NCBI RefSeq assembly: GCF_001625355.1 | Contig: NZ_JSEE01000014.1 | Span: forward strand, 62,001 to 126,000 | From: Marinomonas sp. TW1 | GTDB lineage: Bacteria > Pseudomonadota > Gammaproteobacteria > Pseudomonadales > Marinomonadaceae | Reading direction: 5' to 3' | DNA length: 64,000 bases | Shown: positions 38,660-48,524 of the stretch, one piece after another | How the letters are laid out: each line of letters starts with the position of its first letter | Position numbering within the stretch: the stretch's first letter is position 1 | The notes under the pieces: generated by a model | What the model was told of the DNA's origin: nothing | What the model saw: only the letters and a program-made list of their open reading frames with translations | The model's database searches: none | Program-made: the position numbers and the translations under genes

Positions 38660-39559
38660 ATGCCAGCATTTGTCTATTTGCTACTGCCCATACTTTTTTG
38701 GTCAGGTAACTATGTCTTAGGCCGCATGACAGTCTCTACTGGCATTGACCCTTACACGATTTCATTTCTGCGCTGGAGTTTAGCTTGCCTAATCCTTCTA
38801 CCTTTCGCTTATAAAAAGCTTTACCAAGAAAGACACATCATTCGCCAACATTGGCCTTTGCTCATTCTTTTTGGTTGGCTAGGGATCTGTAACTACAACT
38901 TATTTTTGTACATAGGTTTAACTTCAACAACCGTTACCAATGCCGTTTTATTGAACTCCATCATGCCAGTGATGATTCTCATCACTGCTCGAATTTTATT
39001 AGGCAACACAACAAACTGGCGACAAAACACAGGCATCATTATCTCCACAGTCGGCGCGATCATCATTGTTAGCCGAGGCAGTTTAGACACCTTTTCACGT
39101 CTCACCATATCAAAAGGTGACCTATGGATTTTAACGGCGGCAGTCAGTTGGGCCATTTACTCAGTGATGATTATCCGCCGCCCAAAAGACATGTCATTAA
39201 TTGGCTTCTTTACTTGCACCGCACTTATCGGCACCGGGATCCAAGCACCACTGTTCTTACTTTTCAGTGAAACCTCATTAAGTGAACTGACTTATACCAA
39301 CTGGGGCAGCATTATATACATGGGAATTTTTGCTTCGATTGGCGCATTCTTATGCTGGAACATTGGTATTCAAAAACTCGGCGCCGCCACAGCAGGACAC
39401 TTCATCCATCTGCTACCCGTCTTTAGCATTAGTCTATCAGTGATCTTTCTTGGTGAGCGATTGTTTAACTTCCATTACATCGGCATATTATTGATTTTTA
39501 CTGGCATCTTTGTCGCAACCGTTTTAAACAATATAAAGCCCAAAAGCACCAACAACTAA
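38660..39559 (+). CDS. EamA/DMT family transporter (2)
   Basis: A 299-residue, ten-segment EamA protein, different in sequence from its neighbour. AAAGGGAAG precedes the ATG. It overlaps the end of the convergent gene at 39556 by 4 bp. Confidence 0.92.
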   Translation: MPAFVYLLLPILFWSGNYVLGRMTVSTGIDPYTISFLRWSLACLILLPFAYKKLYQERHIIRQHWPLLILFGWLGICNYNLFLYIGLTSTTVTNAVLLNSIMPVMILITARILLGNTTNWRQNTGIIISTVGAIIIVSRGSLDTFSRLTISKGDLWILTAAVSWAIYSVMIIRRPKDMSLIGFFTCTALIGTGIQAPLFLLFSETSLSELTYTNWGSIIYMGIFASIGAFLCWNIGIQKLGAATAGHFIHLLPVFSISLSVIFLGERLFNFHYIGILLIFTGIFVATVLNNIKPKSTNN

Positions 39560-40419
39560 CCTCTATTCCGCGCGATTCTAGTACTGATTAAGATACTCAA
39601 AAAAATCAGTACCACGCCCATAATGGCGTAAATATCTGGTACATGATGCCAGATCACGAGCCCCCAAAAGCCACTAAAGACCACACCAATATAACTAATA
39701 GGCGAAACGATACTGGCAGGAGCATAGGAATAAGCCTTGTTATACAAAAACATGCCAACATAGAGCGATATCATAACCGCCCCAACAAGAGGCCAAACAT
39801 CAAATGGCACAGCTACCCCATCCCCCTGCCAAAACATCAAGGGTATGGATAGCAGGCAAGAGACAGCAAAATATACTAATAAGGTTTCTTGACCTGACAC
39901 CTGATGGGACAGCATACGAGTGGTCACCATAGATAAGGCCAAGCCAATTGCAGACACAAACCCGACCAGATGCCAAGGATTTAAATGACTCGGAGTCGGC
40001 TGAATAACGAACGCAACCCCAGCAAAGCCGACCAACAAAGGAAACCATCTGGCTTTAGGGATACGAATACCCTGCATTGCCAACACAATAAAAGGCACAC
40101 ACAAAGGCGCACAAGTTCGCAATAAAGAGGCTTCAACGAGTGGAATATGATTCAGCGCCCAGTAATAAAACAGAAAGCCAATAAAGCCGCCGAAACTACG
40201 CAATAAATGGATACGCCAAACCGACCAAGGACGCTTTTGCCAGCGGCCACGCATTTGTGGCAAAAGAATCAAGACACAAAAAAGGCTTTGCCAAAAAACC
40301 AGTGTGGATACCGCAATAGTCGTTTGCGCTTGCTTGGCCGCCATGGCCGTCAAAGACATAACAAAGGCATAAGCAATGGTCGCTAAAATCCCTTTTTTGA
40401 TTAACTCTCTATCGTCCAT
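39556..40419 (-). CDS. EamA/DMT family transporter (3)
   Basis: A 287-residue, ten-segment EamA protein on the opposite strand to the two preceding paralogues. The substrate is unknown. It lies 59 bp beyond the thiQ stop in the thiBPQ direction and could be cotranscribed with it, though a separate promoter is equally possible. Confidence 0.91.
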   Translation of the reverse strand: MDDRELIKKGILATIAYAFVMSLTAMAAKQAQTTIAVSTLVFWQSLFCVLILLPQMRGRWQKRPWSVWRIHLLRSFGGFIGFLFYYWALNHIPLVEASLLRTCAPLCVPFIVLAMQGIRIPKARWFPLLVGFAGVAFVIQPTPSHLNPWHLVGFVSAIGLALSMVTTRMLSHQVSGQETLLVYFAVSCLLSIPLMFWQGDGVAVPFDVWPLVGAVMISLYVGMFLYNKAYSYAPASIVSPISYIGVVFSGFWGLVIWHHVPDIYAIMGVVLIFLSILISTRIARNRG

Positions 40420-40478
40420 TAAGACTAAGCGCCTACTTCAATTCACTAAATAATTAAGCAATATGTAACTTAATCCAT

Positions 40479-41186
40479 CTAGCTTGTCGAGCTTTTCGAC
40501 TCACCCAAATATTGCGTAAACGCGATGGGAGTCTGCTTACTGGCTAAAACGTCCGACGCTTCATGGGCAACAACCTGACCTTGCTCTATCAGAATCACGC
40601 GCCCACCAACCAACAAGGCGTCACTGGGCAGATGAGAAACCAGCAAGGTAGTTAAAGAAAAGGTCTCTGTCACTTGCTTCACTAAAAACAGCATCTCCTC
40701 TCTGAGCGCTGGATCAAGAGCACTGAATGGCTCATCCAATAATAGGATTGGTTTTTTTCTCACCAGCACTCTGGCAATCGCGACACGCTGCGCCTGTCCA
40801 CCCGACAAGGCCTGAGGATAAGCATCCGCTTTGGCGGCTAACTGTGTTTGCTCTAATGCCCAAGCCACCCTTTCGCATTGCTCTTCGTTTAAACGAAGAT
40901 GCGGTGACAATCCGATGGCCACATTCTGCCATACTGTCAACTGCGGAAATAAATTATCGCTTTGAAACAAGGTCGAAATGGGGCGCTGGTAAGCAGGCAA
41001 AGCCAACAGAGATTCGCTCTGGTAATCCAATACACCATGACCTTGTAAAAAGCCGCCAAGTAAATGCAGCAAGGTGCTTTTACCTTCACCACTGGCACCC
41101 AATAAAGTTGTGATACCTTGATCAATCTGCACTTGATAATGGGCGTGGAAACGCTCCCAATCGTATTTTAAATCAACCTTGAGCAT
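40479..41186 (-). CDS. thiQ: ThiQ, thiamine ABC transporter ATPase
   Basis: A 235-residue ABC ATPase. Walker A is GASGEGKST, the signature LSGGQAQR and Walker B ILLLDEP. The chosen ATG at 41186 has GGAAGG four bases upstream and overlaps the end of thiP by 14 bp; the longer frame to 41222 is unlikely. It energises thiamine/TPP uptake. Confidence 0.93.
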   Translation of the reverse strand: MLKVDLKYDWERFHAHYQVQIDQGITTLLGASGEGKSTLLHLLGGFLQGHGVLDYQSESLLALPAYQRPISTLFQSDNLFPQLTVWQNVAIGLSPHLRLNEEQCERVAWALEQTQLAAKADAYPQALSGGQAQRVAIARVLVRKKPILLLDEPFSALDPALREEMLFLVKQVTETFSLTTLLVSHLPSDALLVGGRVILIEQGQVVAHEASDVLASKQTPIAFTQYLGESKSSTS

Positions 41187-42756
41187 GCCACCTTCCCCCA
41201 ACCACACGAGAAAACAACACATACAATCCCAAGCACAACAAAATCAATACCACGGCGACACAAGCCCCCTCTTCTAAACGATAAGCACCGATCAATTGAA
41301 ACAAATACAAAGGCAATGAGACCATGCCCTGACTGCCAAATAATGCGATCACCCCCATATCTCCCAAAGATAACAGCAAAGCAAACGCAAATGCCTGTGC
41401 AACAGAGCTTCGCACCAGCGGCCATTCTATTTTGCAACGAGACCAAGCCTGAACCCCTAAACTGGAATACAGATGCCGAAAGCGACGTTCTTGCTGATAA
41501 AAACAGGGCATCATACAACGCAACACAAACGGCAAAGCCATCACGGCATTAACCCACACCACGATCCAATAACTGGATGAAAAGCTCAGCCCCAAATCTC
41601 TCAACCATAAAAACAAACCTGTCGCGATGACCAAACCAGGCACCATTAAAATCAGATTACCTAACTGCTCTAACTTTGTAGACCAGATATTGAGCTTTCC
41701 TCTTCCCATACAATAACGCGCTAACACACAAAAACTCAGTCCAAGCAGCAAGCTTATAAAAGCAGCTGGGAAAGCAATCTTGAGCGACACTAAAACCGCC
41801 AACCAAAGCCTCAATGAGCTAAGTGTGTGAAGAAACTGCGTGGAAAACATTGGATCGAAAATGGCAATAAAAGGCGGCAACACAAATACCAATACACATA
41901 GAAATGCGATCACGTCTAAACATTTGGCACCGTAGGAATCTCGAATCGGAAAACGGGATTGCGTTAACAAACTTGAGTCCTGATGATTAACAGGGGCCAG
42001 TTTGTACACAAAAAGGGCGATCACAGTACAAATGAGCACCTGCAATAAGGCTAAAAAGCTGGCTTTATTCAAATCAAAATCAAATCTTAATGCTTGATAT
42101 ATGGCAACTTCAAGGGTACTCGACTTAGGGCCACCGCCCAAGCTGAGCACCACGGCAAAACTGGAAAAACAAAGCATAAAGATCAATACAAACGCACCTG
42201 GTAAGGCTTTACGCAAATAACTCCATTCGATAAAACGAAAGGCAGACCATCGATCAAAACCTAACTGGTAAGCTTGACGCCACTGCCCCGTTGGAATCAA
42301 TGCATAAGCCTGCAATAACAACCTAACCGCCAATGGCATATTAAAAAACACGTGCGCCAACAAAATGCCGGTCACACCATATAATGGAAACTCAATACCA
42401 GAAATCTGTGCCAACCAACCCGTTCTCCCATACACCACAACGATCCCCAGAATAGCAACTATGCTAGGCACCACCATAGACACGGAAAACAACTGCAACA
42501 GAAAAGATCGCCCCCAAAAAGAGCGATGAAATAAGCAGGATGCGACAGGCACCGCAATAACAAGACTCAGCAAACTGCTTAATAAAGCTTGCCATAAAGA
42601 GAAGCGAACCAAACGCCATAAATAAGGCTGAGACAAAAAGGACGACCACTCAGCTACATCACTGTAGCGCAATAAAGCCATCAGGCTAAAAGCCCCCATA
42701 TAAACAAACAAGCCCACTCCCAGCATAGCGGGAAGCAGGCTTGATATTCTAATCAT
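41173..42756 (-). CDS. thiP: ThiP, thiamine ABC transporter permease
   Basis: A 527-residue permease with about twelve membrane segments as two fused halves, each with an EAA-type loop, as in ThiP and iron permeases of the FbpB type. Its place between thiB and thiQ and the TPP riboswitch upstream give the substrate. A TTG at 42765 opens the frame; the ATG at 42756 is preferred, but the ribosome-binding site is weak. Confidence 0.92.
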   Translation of the reverse strand: MIRISSLLPAMLGVGLFVYMGAFSLMALLRYSDVAEWSSFLSQPYLWRLVRFSLWQALLSSLLSLVIAVPVASCLFHRSFWGRSFLLQLFSVSMVVPSIVAILGIVVVYGRTGWLAQISGIEFPLYGVTGILLAHVFFNMPLAVRLLLQAYALIPTGQWRQAYQLGFDRWSAFRFIEWSYLRKALPGAFVLIFMLCFSSFAVVLSLGGGPKSSTLEVAIYQALRFDFDLNKASFLALLQVLICTVIALFVYKLAPVNHQDSSLLTQSRFPIRDSYGAKCLDVIAFLCVLVFVLPPFIAIFDPMFSTQFLHTLSSLRLWLAVLVSLKIAFPAAFISLLLGLSFCVLARYCMGRGKLNIWSTKLEQLGNLILMVPGLVIATGLFLWLRDLGLSFSSSYWIVVWVNAVMALPFVLRCMMPCFYQQERRFRHLYSSLGVQAWSRCKIEWPLVRSSVAQAFAFALLLSLGDMGVIALFGSQGMVSLPLYLFQLIGAYRLEEGACVAVVLILLCLGLYVLFSRVVGGRWHAQG

Positions 42757-42776
42757 TCGATTCAAACTAATTCAGC

Positions 42777-43790
42777 TTATTCAGTGGTCGCATTCAACCA
42801 TTCATTCACCCAAGTTTTGCGCTGTTCAGCCACTTGGGCCGCAGGCAATATCAAACTTGGCGCAGGCTTCATCGCCGATGCAAATGCCGCAGGTAAAGGC
42901 TGATCAAGATCAACTACTGGCAGCATCCAATTACCCGTCGCGATCGTTGCCTGAAAGTCGGATGTTAGAATGAAAGACATGAAACGCTCGGCTAAAGCTT
43001 TATTGGGTGCCGATTTCATCATCGCCGCCACTTCAACTTGAGGATAGCGGCCTTCTTTCGTTTCAATCGCTTGATATTTGGTCTCGCCTTCCGCCACGAT
43101 GTGATAAGCAGGCGACGTGGTATAACTCAACACGACATCCGCTTCACCTTTCAAAAACAAACCATATGCATCAGACCAGCCCTTAGTCACCGTGACGGTA
43201 TGAGACGCTAACTTCGACCATGCAGACGCGACTTCATCCCCATACACAGACTTCATCCAAAGCAATAAACCCAAACCAGGCGTACTGGTACGAGGGTCTT
43301 GATAAATCACTCTTAAATCTTGGTTTTCTACAATCTCTGCCAAACTTTGAGGAGGATTGACCAATGCTTCCGAATTATAAATAAACGCAAAATGCCCATG
43401 ATCAAAAGGCACAAAGTCTTTATCAGACCAACCACCTTCCAAGTTTACCACCGAGGTATCAACGCCATGCTCAGCCAACAATCCTGTTTTTTTGGCGGCT
43501 TGCATCAAATTCAAATCCAGGCCTAATAGCACATCAGCAGATGAAGAACGCCCTTCTAATTGCACGCGAGACAGAATACCAACAGAGGAATCCAAAGCGA
43601 CAAAGTTGACCTCACAATCACACTGTTTTTCGAAGTTTTCTTTAATCTTCGGACCAGGCCCCCAGTCGGATGCAAAGGAATCATAGGTATAAACATTGAG
43701 TGTTTGAGCCGCTAACGAAAGCGCTGAGAAAGACAGCGTAACCGTCGCCAAAGCAATACTAGAACAAGTACGAAAAGAAAGTGTTTTCAA
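42777..43790 (-). CDS. thiB: ThiB, periplasmic thiamine-binding protein
   Basis: A 337-residue solute-binding protein with a signal peptide (about 1-27, ending LSLAA) and the ThiB pattern LNVYTYDSFASDWGPGP. It binds thiamine and its phosphates in the periplasm. The start is TTG with GGAG seven bases upstream. It is the first gene after the TPP riboswitch. Confidence 0.94.
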   Translation of the reverse strand: MKTLSFRTCSSIALATVTLSFSALSLAAQTLNVYTYDSFASDWGPGPKIKENFEKQCDCEVNFVALDSSVGILSRVQLEGRSSSADVLLGLDLNLMQAAKKTGLLAEHGVDTSVVNLEGGWSDKDFVPFDHGHFAFIYNSEALVNPPQSLAEIVENQDLRVIYQDPRTSTPGLGLLLWMKSVYGDEVASAWSKLASHTVTVTKGWSDAYGLFLKGEADVVLSYTTSPAYHIVAEGETKYQAIETKEGRYPQVEVAAMMKSAPNKALAERFMSFILTSDFQATIATGNWMLPVVDLDQPLPAAFASAMKPAPSLILPAAQVAEQRKTWVNEWLNATTE

Positions 43791-43795
43791 GGTGT

Positions 43796-43817
43796 CGCTC
43801 CTAAAAATAAGTGAGCG
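43796..43817 (-). promoter_or_regulatory. Hairpin over the thiB ribosome-binding site
   Basis: CGCTC pairs with GAGCG across a 12-base loop; the second arm covers the GGAG used by thiB. This could be the expression platform by which the riboswitch shuts off translation. Only five pairs, so tentative. Confidence 0.45.
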
Positions 43818-43857
43818 GCGTATAGGTGAAACGGCAAGATGTGATTGACAGACTTGC

Positions 43858-43961
43858 TACCTCAATTCCTACGCCAGCATAATCTGGATCAGGTTCAATG
43901 GGTTAGCGAGCCCTCGCTTCTCAGCTTTGGTTTTTTTATCAACCAAGCACCCCATGAGATA
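43858..43961 (-). promoter_or_regulatory. TPP riboswitch (thi box) of thiBPQ
   Basis: In the transcript a GGGGTGC segment, CTGAGA, and then GAACCTGATCCAGATTATGC and TGGCG occur in the right order, the diagnostic TPP aptamer conserved bases. The closing stem is TATCTCA with TTGAGGTA (7 pairs including one G-U). It lies 68 bases before the thiB start and controls the thiamine importer. Confidence 0.95.
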
Positions 43962-43986
43962 ATGAGCAATTATTGTAAAGAGTCCC

Positions 43987-45213
43987 CTAATGAAAGTCTA
44001 TTTCATTCAAAACTCTGGTCACGGCACCTTGGCTTTTTTCTGCAAAACGTAGCGCCGACTGGCCAATCCGTAAACGCTGTGAAGTTTGTGATGCTAATAC
44101 CAACACGAATTCAGTTAATTGCGCTTCGTCTTGGCACTGCAATGCTCCTTTTTCTAACAGAAGCTGATCGGTAATGTCTTGGAAATTAAACACATGAGGC
44201 CCCACAACAATCGCTTTCGCCAGTAATGCAGGCTCAATTGGGTTGTGCCCACCTCGCTTCACTAAACTGCCACCCACAAAGGCCAAATCCGCCGCTTGAT
44301 AATACTGCATCAGCTCCCCCATTGAATCCCCAATGATCACTTCGTATTCAGACCACTGATTAAAAGCCACCTGGCTTCGCAACCCTACACGAGAAAATGC
44401 AGCTTGCGCCAAAGCAAACACAGACTCGAAACGCTCTGGGTGTCGTGGTACTATGATTAACAATGCTTTCGGCTGCTTCGCTAACAACACCTTATGAGTG
44501 TGCAGTACCAACTCATCTTCACCTTGATGAGTACTGGCCGCAACCCAGACAAAGGTTTTGTCAAAGTCATCGCGCCATTGATGTTGCTTCACGTCCTCTG
44601 GCACGCTCAAATCAAATTTAATGCTACCAGTGACATACACTTTTTTCGCACCCAATTCTTTAAAGCGCTGAGCATCCGCTTGCGCATGAGCTAAAAACTG
44701 ATCCGGCAAGGCAAAAAGGTGGTGAGAAATGGCTGAGAATGTTTGATAACGTTGATACGAACGTTCACTCATTCGGGCATTCACAATGCTAATATGCAGA
44801 CCTTTTAATTTTGCTTGTTCAAGCAAATTTGGCCAGAGCTCGGTTTCTATAATTAACAATCGAGGACAGGTTAAATGACGCAACGCCCGCTTCACCGCTA
44901 AGCGCCAGTCCATCGGTAAATAACGATGCAATGCAAATGGAAACACCTGTGCTACTTGCGCTGCACCGGTTGGCGTCATGGTGGTTACCAATAATGTTTG
45001 ATTGGGATATTTCTCTCGCCATTGCGCCACGAGAGGTCGAGCAGCCAGCACCTCACCGACAGAAGCACAGTGAATCCAAAGGTCCGCTTCCACTTTTCCC
45101 CAACGGCCAAACGCTTCTTTGGCTCGATAGCCAGGGTAATTTTTTTTGAATCGTCGAACCTTCAAGCAAATAATAGGGGTCAATAAAGCCAGAAGGAAAC
45201 GGTACAACCACAT
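43987..45213 (-). CDS. waaA: WaaA (KdtA), Kdo transferase
   Basis: A 408-residue GT30 enzyme adding Kdo to lipid A precursor. The N-terminal membrane anchor (about 1-17) is followed by WIHCASVGEVLAARPL and, later, GGSLVKRGGHNPIEPA, both family signatures. The ATG at 45213 lies one base after the msbA stop; the frame to 45267 lies inside msbA and is rejected. It is the last gene of hldE-msbA-waaA. Confidence 0.96.
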   Translation of the reverse strand: MWLYRFLLALLTPIICLKVRRFKKNYPGYRAKEAFGRWGKVEADLWIHCASVGEVLAARPLVAQWREKYPNQTLLVTTMTPTGAAQVAQVFPFALHRYLPMDWRLAVKRALRHLTCPRLLIIETELWPNLLEQAKLKGLHISIVNARMSERSYQRYQTFSAISHHLFALPDQFLAHAQADAQRFKELGAKKVYVTGSIKFDLSVPEDVKQHQWRDDFDKTFVWVAASTHQGEDELVLHTHKVLLAKQPKALLIIVPRHPERFESVFALAQAAFSRVGLRSQVAFNQWSEYEVIIGDSMGELMQYYQAADLAFVGGSLVKRGGHNPIEPALLAKAIVVGPHVFNFQDITDQLLLEKGALQCQDEAQLTEFVLVLASQTSQRLRIGQSALRFAEKSQGAVTRVLNEIDFH

Positions 45214-45214
45214 A

Positions 45215-46999
45215 TTAGTCAGCCGTCTCACTGAATTGCTGATTATGTAACTGAGCATAAGCGCCATTCATCGCCAATAGTTCAGTATGAGAACCTTGCT
45301 CGATAATTTCCCCATGATCAACCACCGCAATAATATCGGCATTTTCAATGGTCGATAGCCTGTGAGCAATGGCAATCGTAGTACGGTTTTCCATCAATCC
45401 ATCCAAGGCCATTTGAATCGCTCGCTCAGACTCGGTGTCCAATGCTGACGTTGCTTCGTCCAGGATGAGAATGGGCGCATTTTTCAAAATGGCTCGTGCA
45501 ATAGCGATACGCTGACGCTGACCACCAGACAGTAAGACTCCATTCTCACCAACCATGGTCGCTAAGCCCTGATCCAACTCTTTAATGAAGCCCCACGCAT
45601 TGGCCGCTTTTGCCGCCTCAATCACTTGATCATCACTGGCATCACGCAAATGCCCGTAAGCAATGTTTTCACGTATGGTGCCATTAAATAAAACAACCTG
45701 CTGGTTCACCAAAGCAATGTTGGTTCTTAGAGAATCTAATTGGTAATCTGAAATGGAAACGCCATCAATGTTTAACTCACCTTCATCCAAGTTATAAAAA
45801 CGCGGAATCAAATTGGCCATAGTCGACTTACCACTGCCAGAACGACCGACCAATGCTAGAGTTTTCCCTGCGGGCAAGGATAGCGTAATCTTCTTAAGAG
45901 CCTGTTTTTCCGCATTTGGATAGGAGAAAGACATATCTTTCCACTCAATATCCCCCTTTAGGGATTGTGCGAGAATCTTGCCATCATCAGGTTCAACCGA
46001 CATATCCAAAAATTCGAAAATACTTTGCGAAGCCGCAATGCCTTTTTGCAAAACACTGTTAACATCGGTTAATTGACGAATTGGCTTACCCAACATACCT
46101 GCCGCCGTCAAGAAAGCGATAAAGTCTCCTGGCGTCATGTGCTGACTAATGGTTGGACTAAGCGCAAACCAAATCAAAATCGCCATCGCAAATGCCAAGA
46201 TAAATTGCACAATTGGAATATTTAGAGAACGAGTTTTTTCCATTTTCAGTTGCGAACGACGATTTTCTTGGGCGGCTTGACGAAAACGCTCAATTTCATA
46301 CTCACTACCACCAAAAATCTTCACCACTTCATGGCCTTTGATGGCTTCCGACGCCACATCCGTGACCCCACCCATAGCATTTTGAATGCGAGCACTCAGA
46401 CGACGAAAACGCTTTGAAGCGTATGAAACAATAATACCGATTAAAGGAATCACCAACAAAAACAGTAGTGTTAGCTTCCAGTTCATATAAATCATGTACC
46501 CCAACAAGCCAACAACAGTAAGCCCTTCTCGCAAAATAATACGAATCGCTTGGGTGATAGAACCGATTACCTGTTCAGTGTTGTAAGTCAGCTTTGCTAG
46601 TAAACGCCCCGTTGGTATTGAGTGGAAATAACTGGATGGCATTTGCACCATTTTGTTAAACATACTGGTTCTAAGGTCAAACACAACTTTATTGGCAACT
46701 TGCGCCATGAAGTAGCCACCCAAGAAAGTACCGATACCTCGGACAATAAAAACCCCTAAAATGGCCGCAGGAATCAGAATACGGCTTTCTGTAATTTTGC
46801 CATCTGAAACAACGTCAACTATGTGTTTTAACAAGGCCGCTAGAGCAGGCTCCATGGAAGAATACAAAGCATAGCCGATAAAACTTAATAACAAATACCC
46901 CCATGAGGCACCGACATAACTCAAGAGTCGAAGGTAAATTTTTGCTCCTGACTGTGGAGGGTTTTCCATTTCTGATGTCATCTTGTTTGGCTGTTGCAT
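45215..46999 (-). CDS. msbA: MsbA, lipid A export ABC transporter
   Basis: A 594-residue half-transporter: six membrane segments (about 30-310) and an ABC domain with Walker A GRSGSGKST, signature LSGGQRQR and Walker B LILDEATSALD. The pattern PSSYFHSIPTGRLLAKLTYN matches MsbA. It flips lipid A-core across the inner membrane. It begins directly after the hldE stop. Confidence 0.95.
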   Translation of the reverse strand: MQQPNKMTSEMENPPQSGAKIYLRLLSYVGASWGYLLLSFIGYALYSSMEPALAALLKHIVDVVSDGKITESRILIPAAILGVFIVRGIGTFLGGYFMAQVANKVVFDLRTSMFNKMVQMPSSYFHSIPTGRLLAKLTYNTEQVIGSITQAIRIILREGLTVVGLLGYMIYMNWKLTLLFLLVIPLIGIIVSYASKRFRRLSARIQNAMGGVTDVASEAIKGHEVVKIFGGSEYEIERFRQAAQENRRSQLKMEKTRSLNIPIVQFILAFAMAILIWFALSPTISQHMTPGDFIAFLTAAGMLGKPIRQLTDVNSVLQKGIAASQSIFEFLDMSVEPDDGKILAQSLKGDIEWKDMSFSYPNAEKQALKKITLSLPAGKTLALVGRSGSGKSTMANLIPRFYNLDEGELNIDGVSISDYQLDSLRTNIALVNQQVVLFNGTIRENIAYGHLRDASDDQVIEAAKAANAWGFIKELDQGLATMVGENGVLLSGGQRQRIAIARAILKNAPILILDEATSALDTESERAIQMALDGLMENRTTIAIAHRLSTIENADIIAVVDHGEIIEQGSHTELLAMNGAYAQLHNQQFSETAD

Positions 47000-48433
47000 T
47001 TATAGATTCGCTTTTTCAATAATCGATGTAGTGGAGTAACCATCAACAAAAGACAATACTTTTACTTCGCCACCCTGCTGTAACACATGGTCAGCACCGA
47101 CAATTGTATCCAACGTATAATCTCCACCTTTCACTAAAACGTCTGGCGTCAAAGCCGTAATAATTTCTTTCGGTGTATCTTCATCAAACCAAGTCACCCA
47201 ATCAATGGCACCAACTCCCTCAAGAACCGCCATGCGATGAGTCAAATCATTAATCGGTCGCTTATCTCCCTTCAGACGCTTCACAGAAGCATCCGTGTTG
47301 ACTGCGACAATCAATCGATCTCCTAAGGCTTTTGCTTGCTTCATGTAGGCAATATGCCCTGGGTGAAGAATATCAAAACAACCATTAGTAAAAACCACTT
47401 TTTCCCCATTTGATTGCGCCATCTTGATTTGTTGCTGTAACGCTTCTGGTGACAACACGCCAAAGTTTGTGGAATGCGTTCGCTGATACATTATGGCTTC
47501 AAGTTGTTCTGCCGTGATAAACGCCGTTCCCAACTTACCCACTACATAACCAGCAGCTTGATTGGCGTATTCAACGGCATCAACAAAACGTTTACTGGTG
47601 ATATAAATAGCCGTTAATACTGCAATGACAGTGTCACCAGCACCGGTAACGTCGTAGACTTCTTTTGCTGTGGTAGCAAGTGAGAACGGCGCTTTTCCAT
47701 CTTCAAACAAGACTAAACCATCTTCACCACGAGTCACCAATAAGGCTTGCCAGCCATAGGATTGTTTTAAGGCCATACCTTTATCTTGGATTTCTTGATC
47801 TGACAGACAAGGTCCGACAATGGTTTCAAATTCAGAATAATTCGGTTTAACCAATGTGGCGCCTTGATAAATAGAAAAATCATGACCTTTTGGATCAACC
47901 AAACTGGGTACATTGGCCTTATTCGCCAATTGAATCAAATTCGAAACGTCTGCTAAACAGCCTTTCGCATAATCTGAAAAGATGACCGCATCAGCCGTCG
48001 GCAGCACACTCTCAACCACTTCAGCTAACGCTTTGTTTTGCGACAAGCTGTCTTCACGCTCTTCAAAATCCAAACGAATTAGCTGCTGATGACGACTCAT
48101 CACTCTCAATTTGGTAATGGTTGGAAGCGTATCAGAACGAACAAAACGGCACTTTACTCCTGACGCTTCTAGGCATTTTTCAAGAATATCGGCGTTTTCA
48201 TCTTGCCCTACGACACCAACCAACGTAACCGGAACACCTAGTTTAGCCAACCCCAATGCAACGTTGGCAGCACCACCTGGACGGTCTTCAACATTAGAGA
48301 CTTTTACCACTTGTACAGGCGCTTCTGGCGATATTCTAGACGTTCCTCCATGCCAATAACGGTCCAACATCACATCCCCAACAACCAGAATGTGTTTATC
48401 CTTAAAATTCAAATAAGAGGAGATCATAGCCAT
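47000..48433 (-). CDS. hldE: HldE, bifunctional heptose-7-phosphate kinase / heptose-1-phosphate adenylyltransferase
   Basis: A 477-residue two-domain enzyme. The N-terminal PfkB/ribokinase-like domain (about 1-320) has RPGGAANVALGLAKLG and DVTGAGDTVIA; the C-terminal nucleotidyltransferase domain has GCFDILHPGH. It makes ADP-heptose for the LPS core. An ATG two codons later (48427) is an alternative start. It heads the operon with msbA and waaA. Confidence 0.97.
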   Translation of the reverse strand: MAMISSYLNFKDKHILVVGDVMLDRYWHGGTSRISPEAPVQVVKVSNVEDRPGGAANVALGLAKLGVPVTLVGVVGQDENADILEKCLEASGVKCRFVRSDTLPTITKLRVMSRHQQLIRLDFEEREDSLSQNKALAEVVESVLPTADAVIFSDYAKGCLADVSNLIQLANKANVPSLVDPKGHDFSIYQGATLVKPNYSEFETIVGPCLSDQEIQDKGMALKQSYGWQALLVTRGEDGLVLFEDGKAPFSLATTAKEVYDVTGAGDTVIAVLTAIYITSKRFVDAVEYANQAAGYVVGKLGTAFITAEQLEAIMYQRTHSTNFGVLSPEALQQQIKMAQSNGEKVVFTNGCFDILHPGHIAYMKQAKALGDRLIVAVNTDASVKRLKGDKRPINDLTHRMAVLEGVGAIDWVTWFDEDTPKEIITALTPDVLVKGGDYTLDTIVGADHVLQQGGEVKVLSFVDGYSTTSIIEKANL

Positions 48434-48524
48434 TTAATCATCGATTTTTCAAAGCGCCCATCTTATCATACTCCCCCATTAAGTTGGACATACTAATCTC
48501 ATCAGAAATAAGGCTATTGACAGC

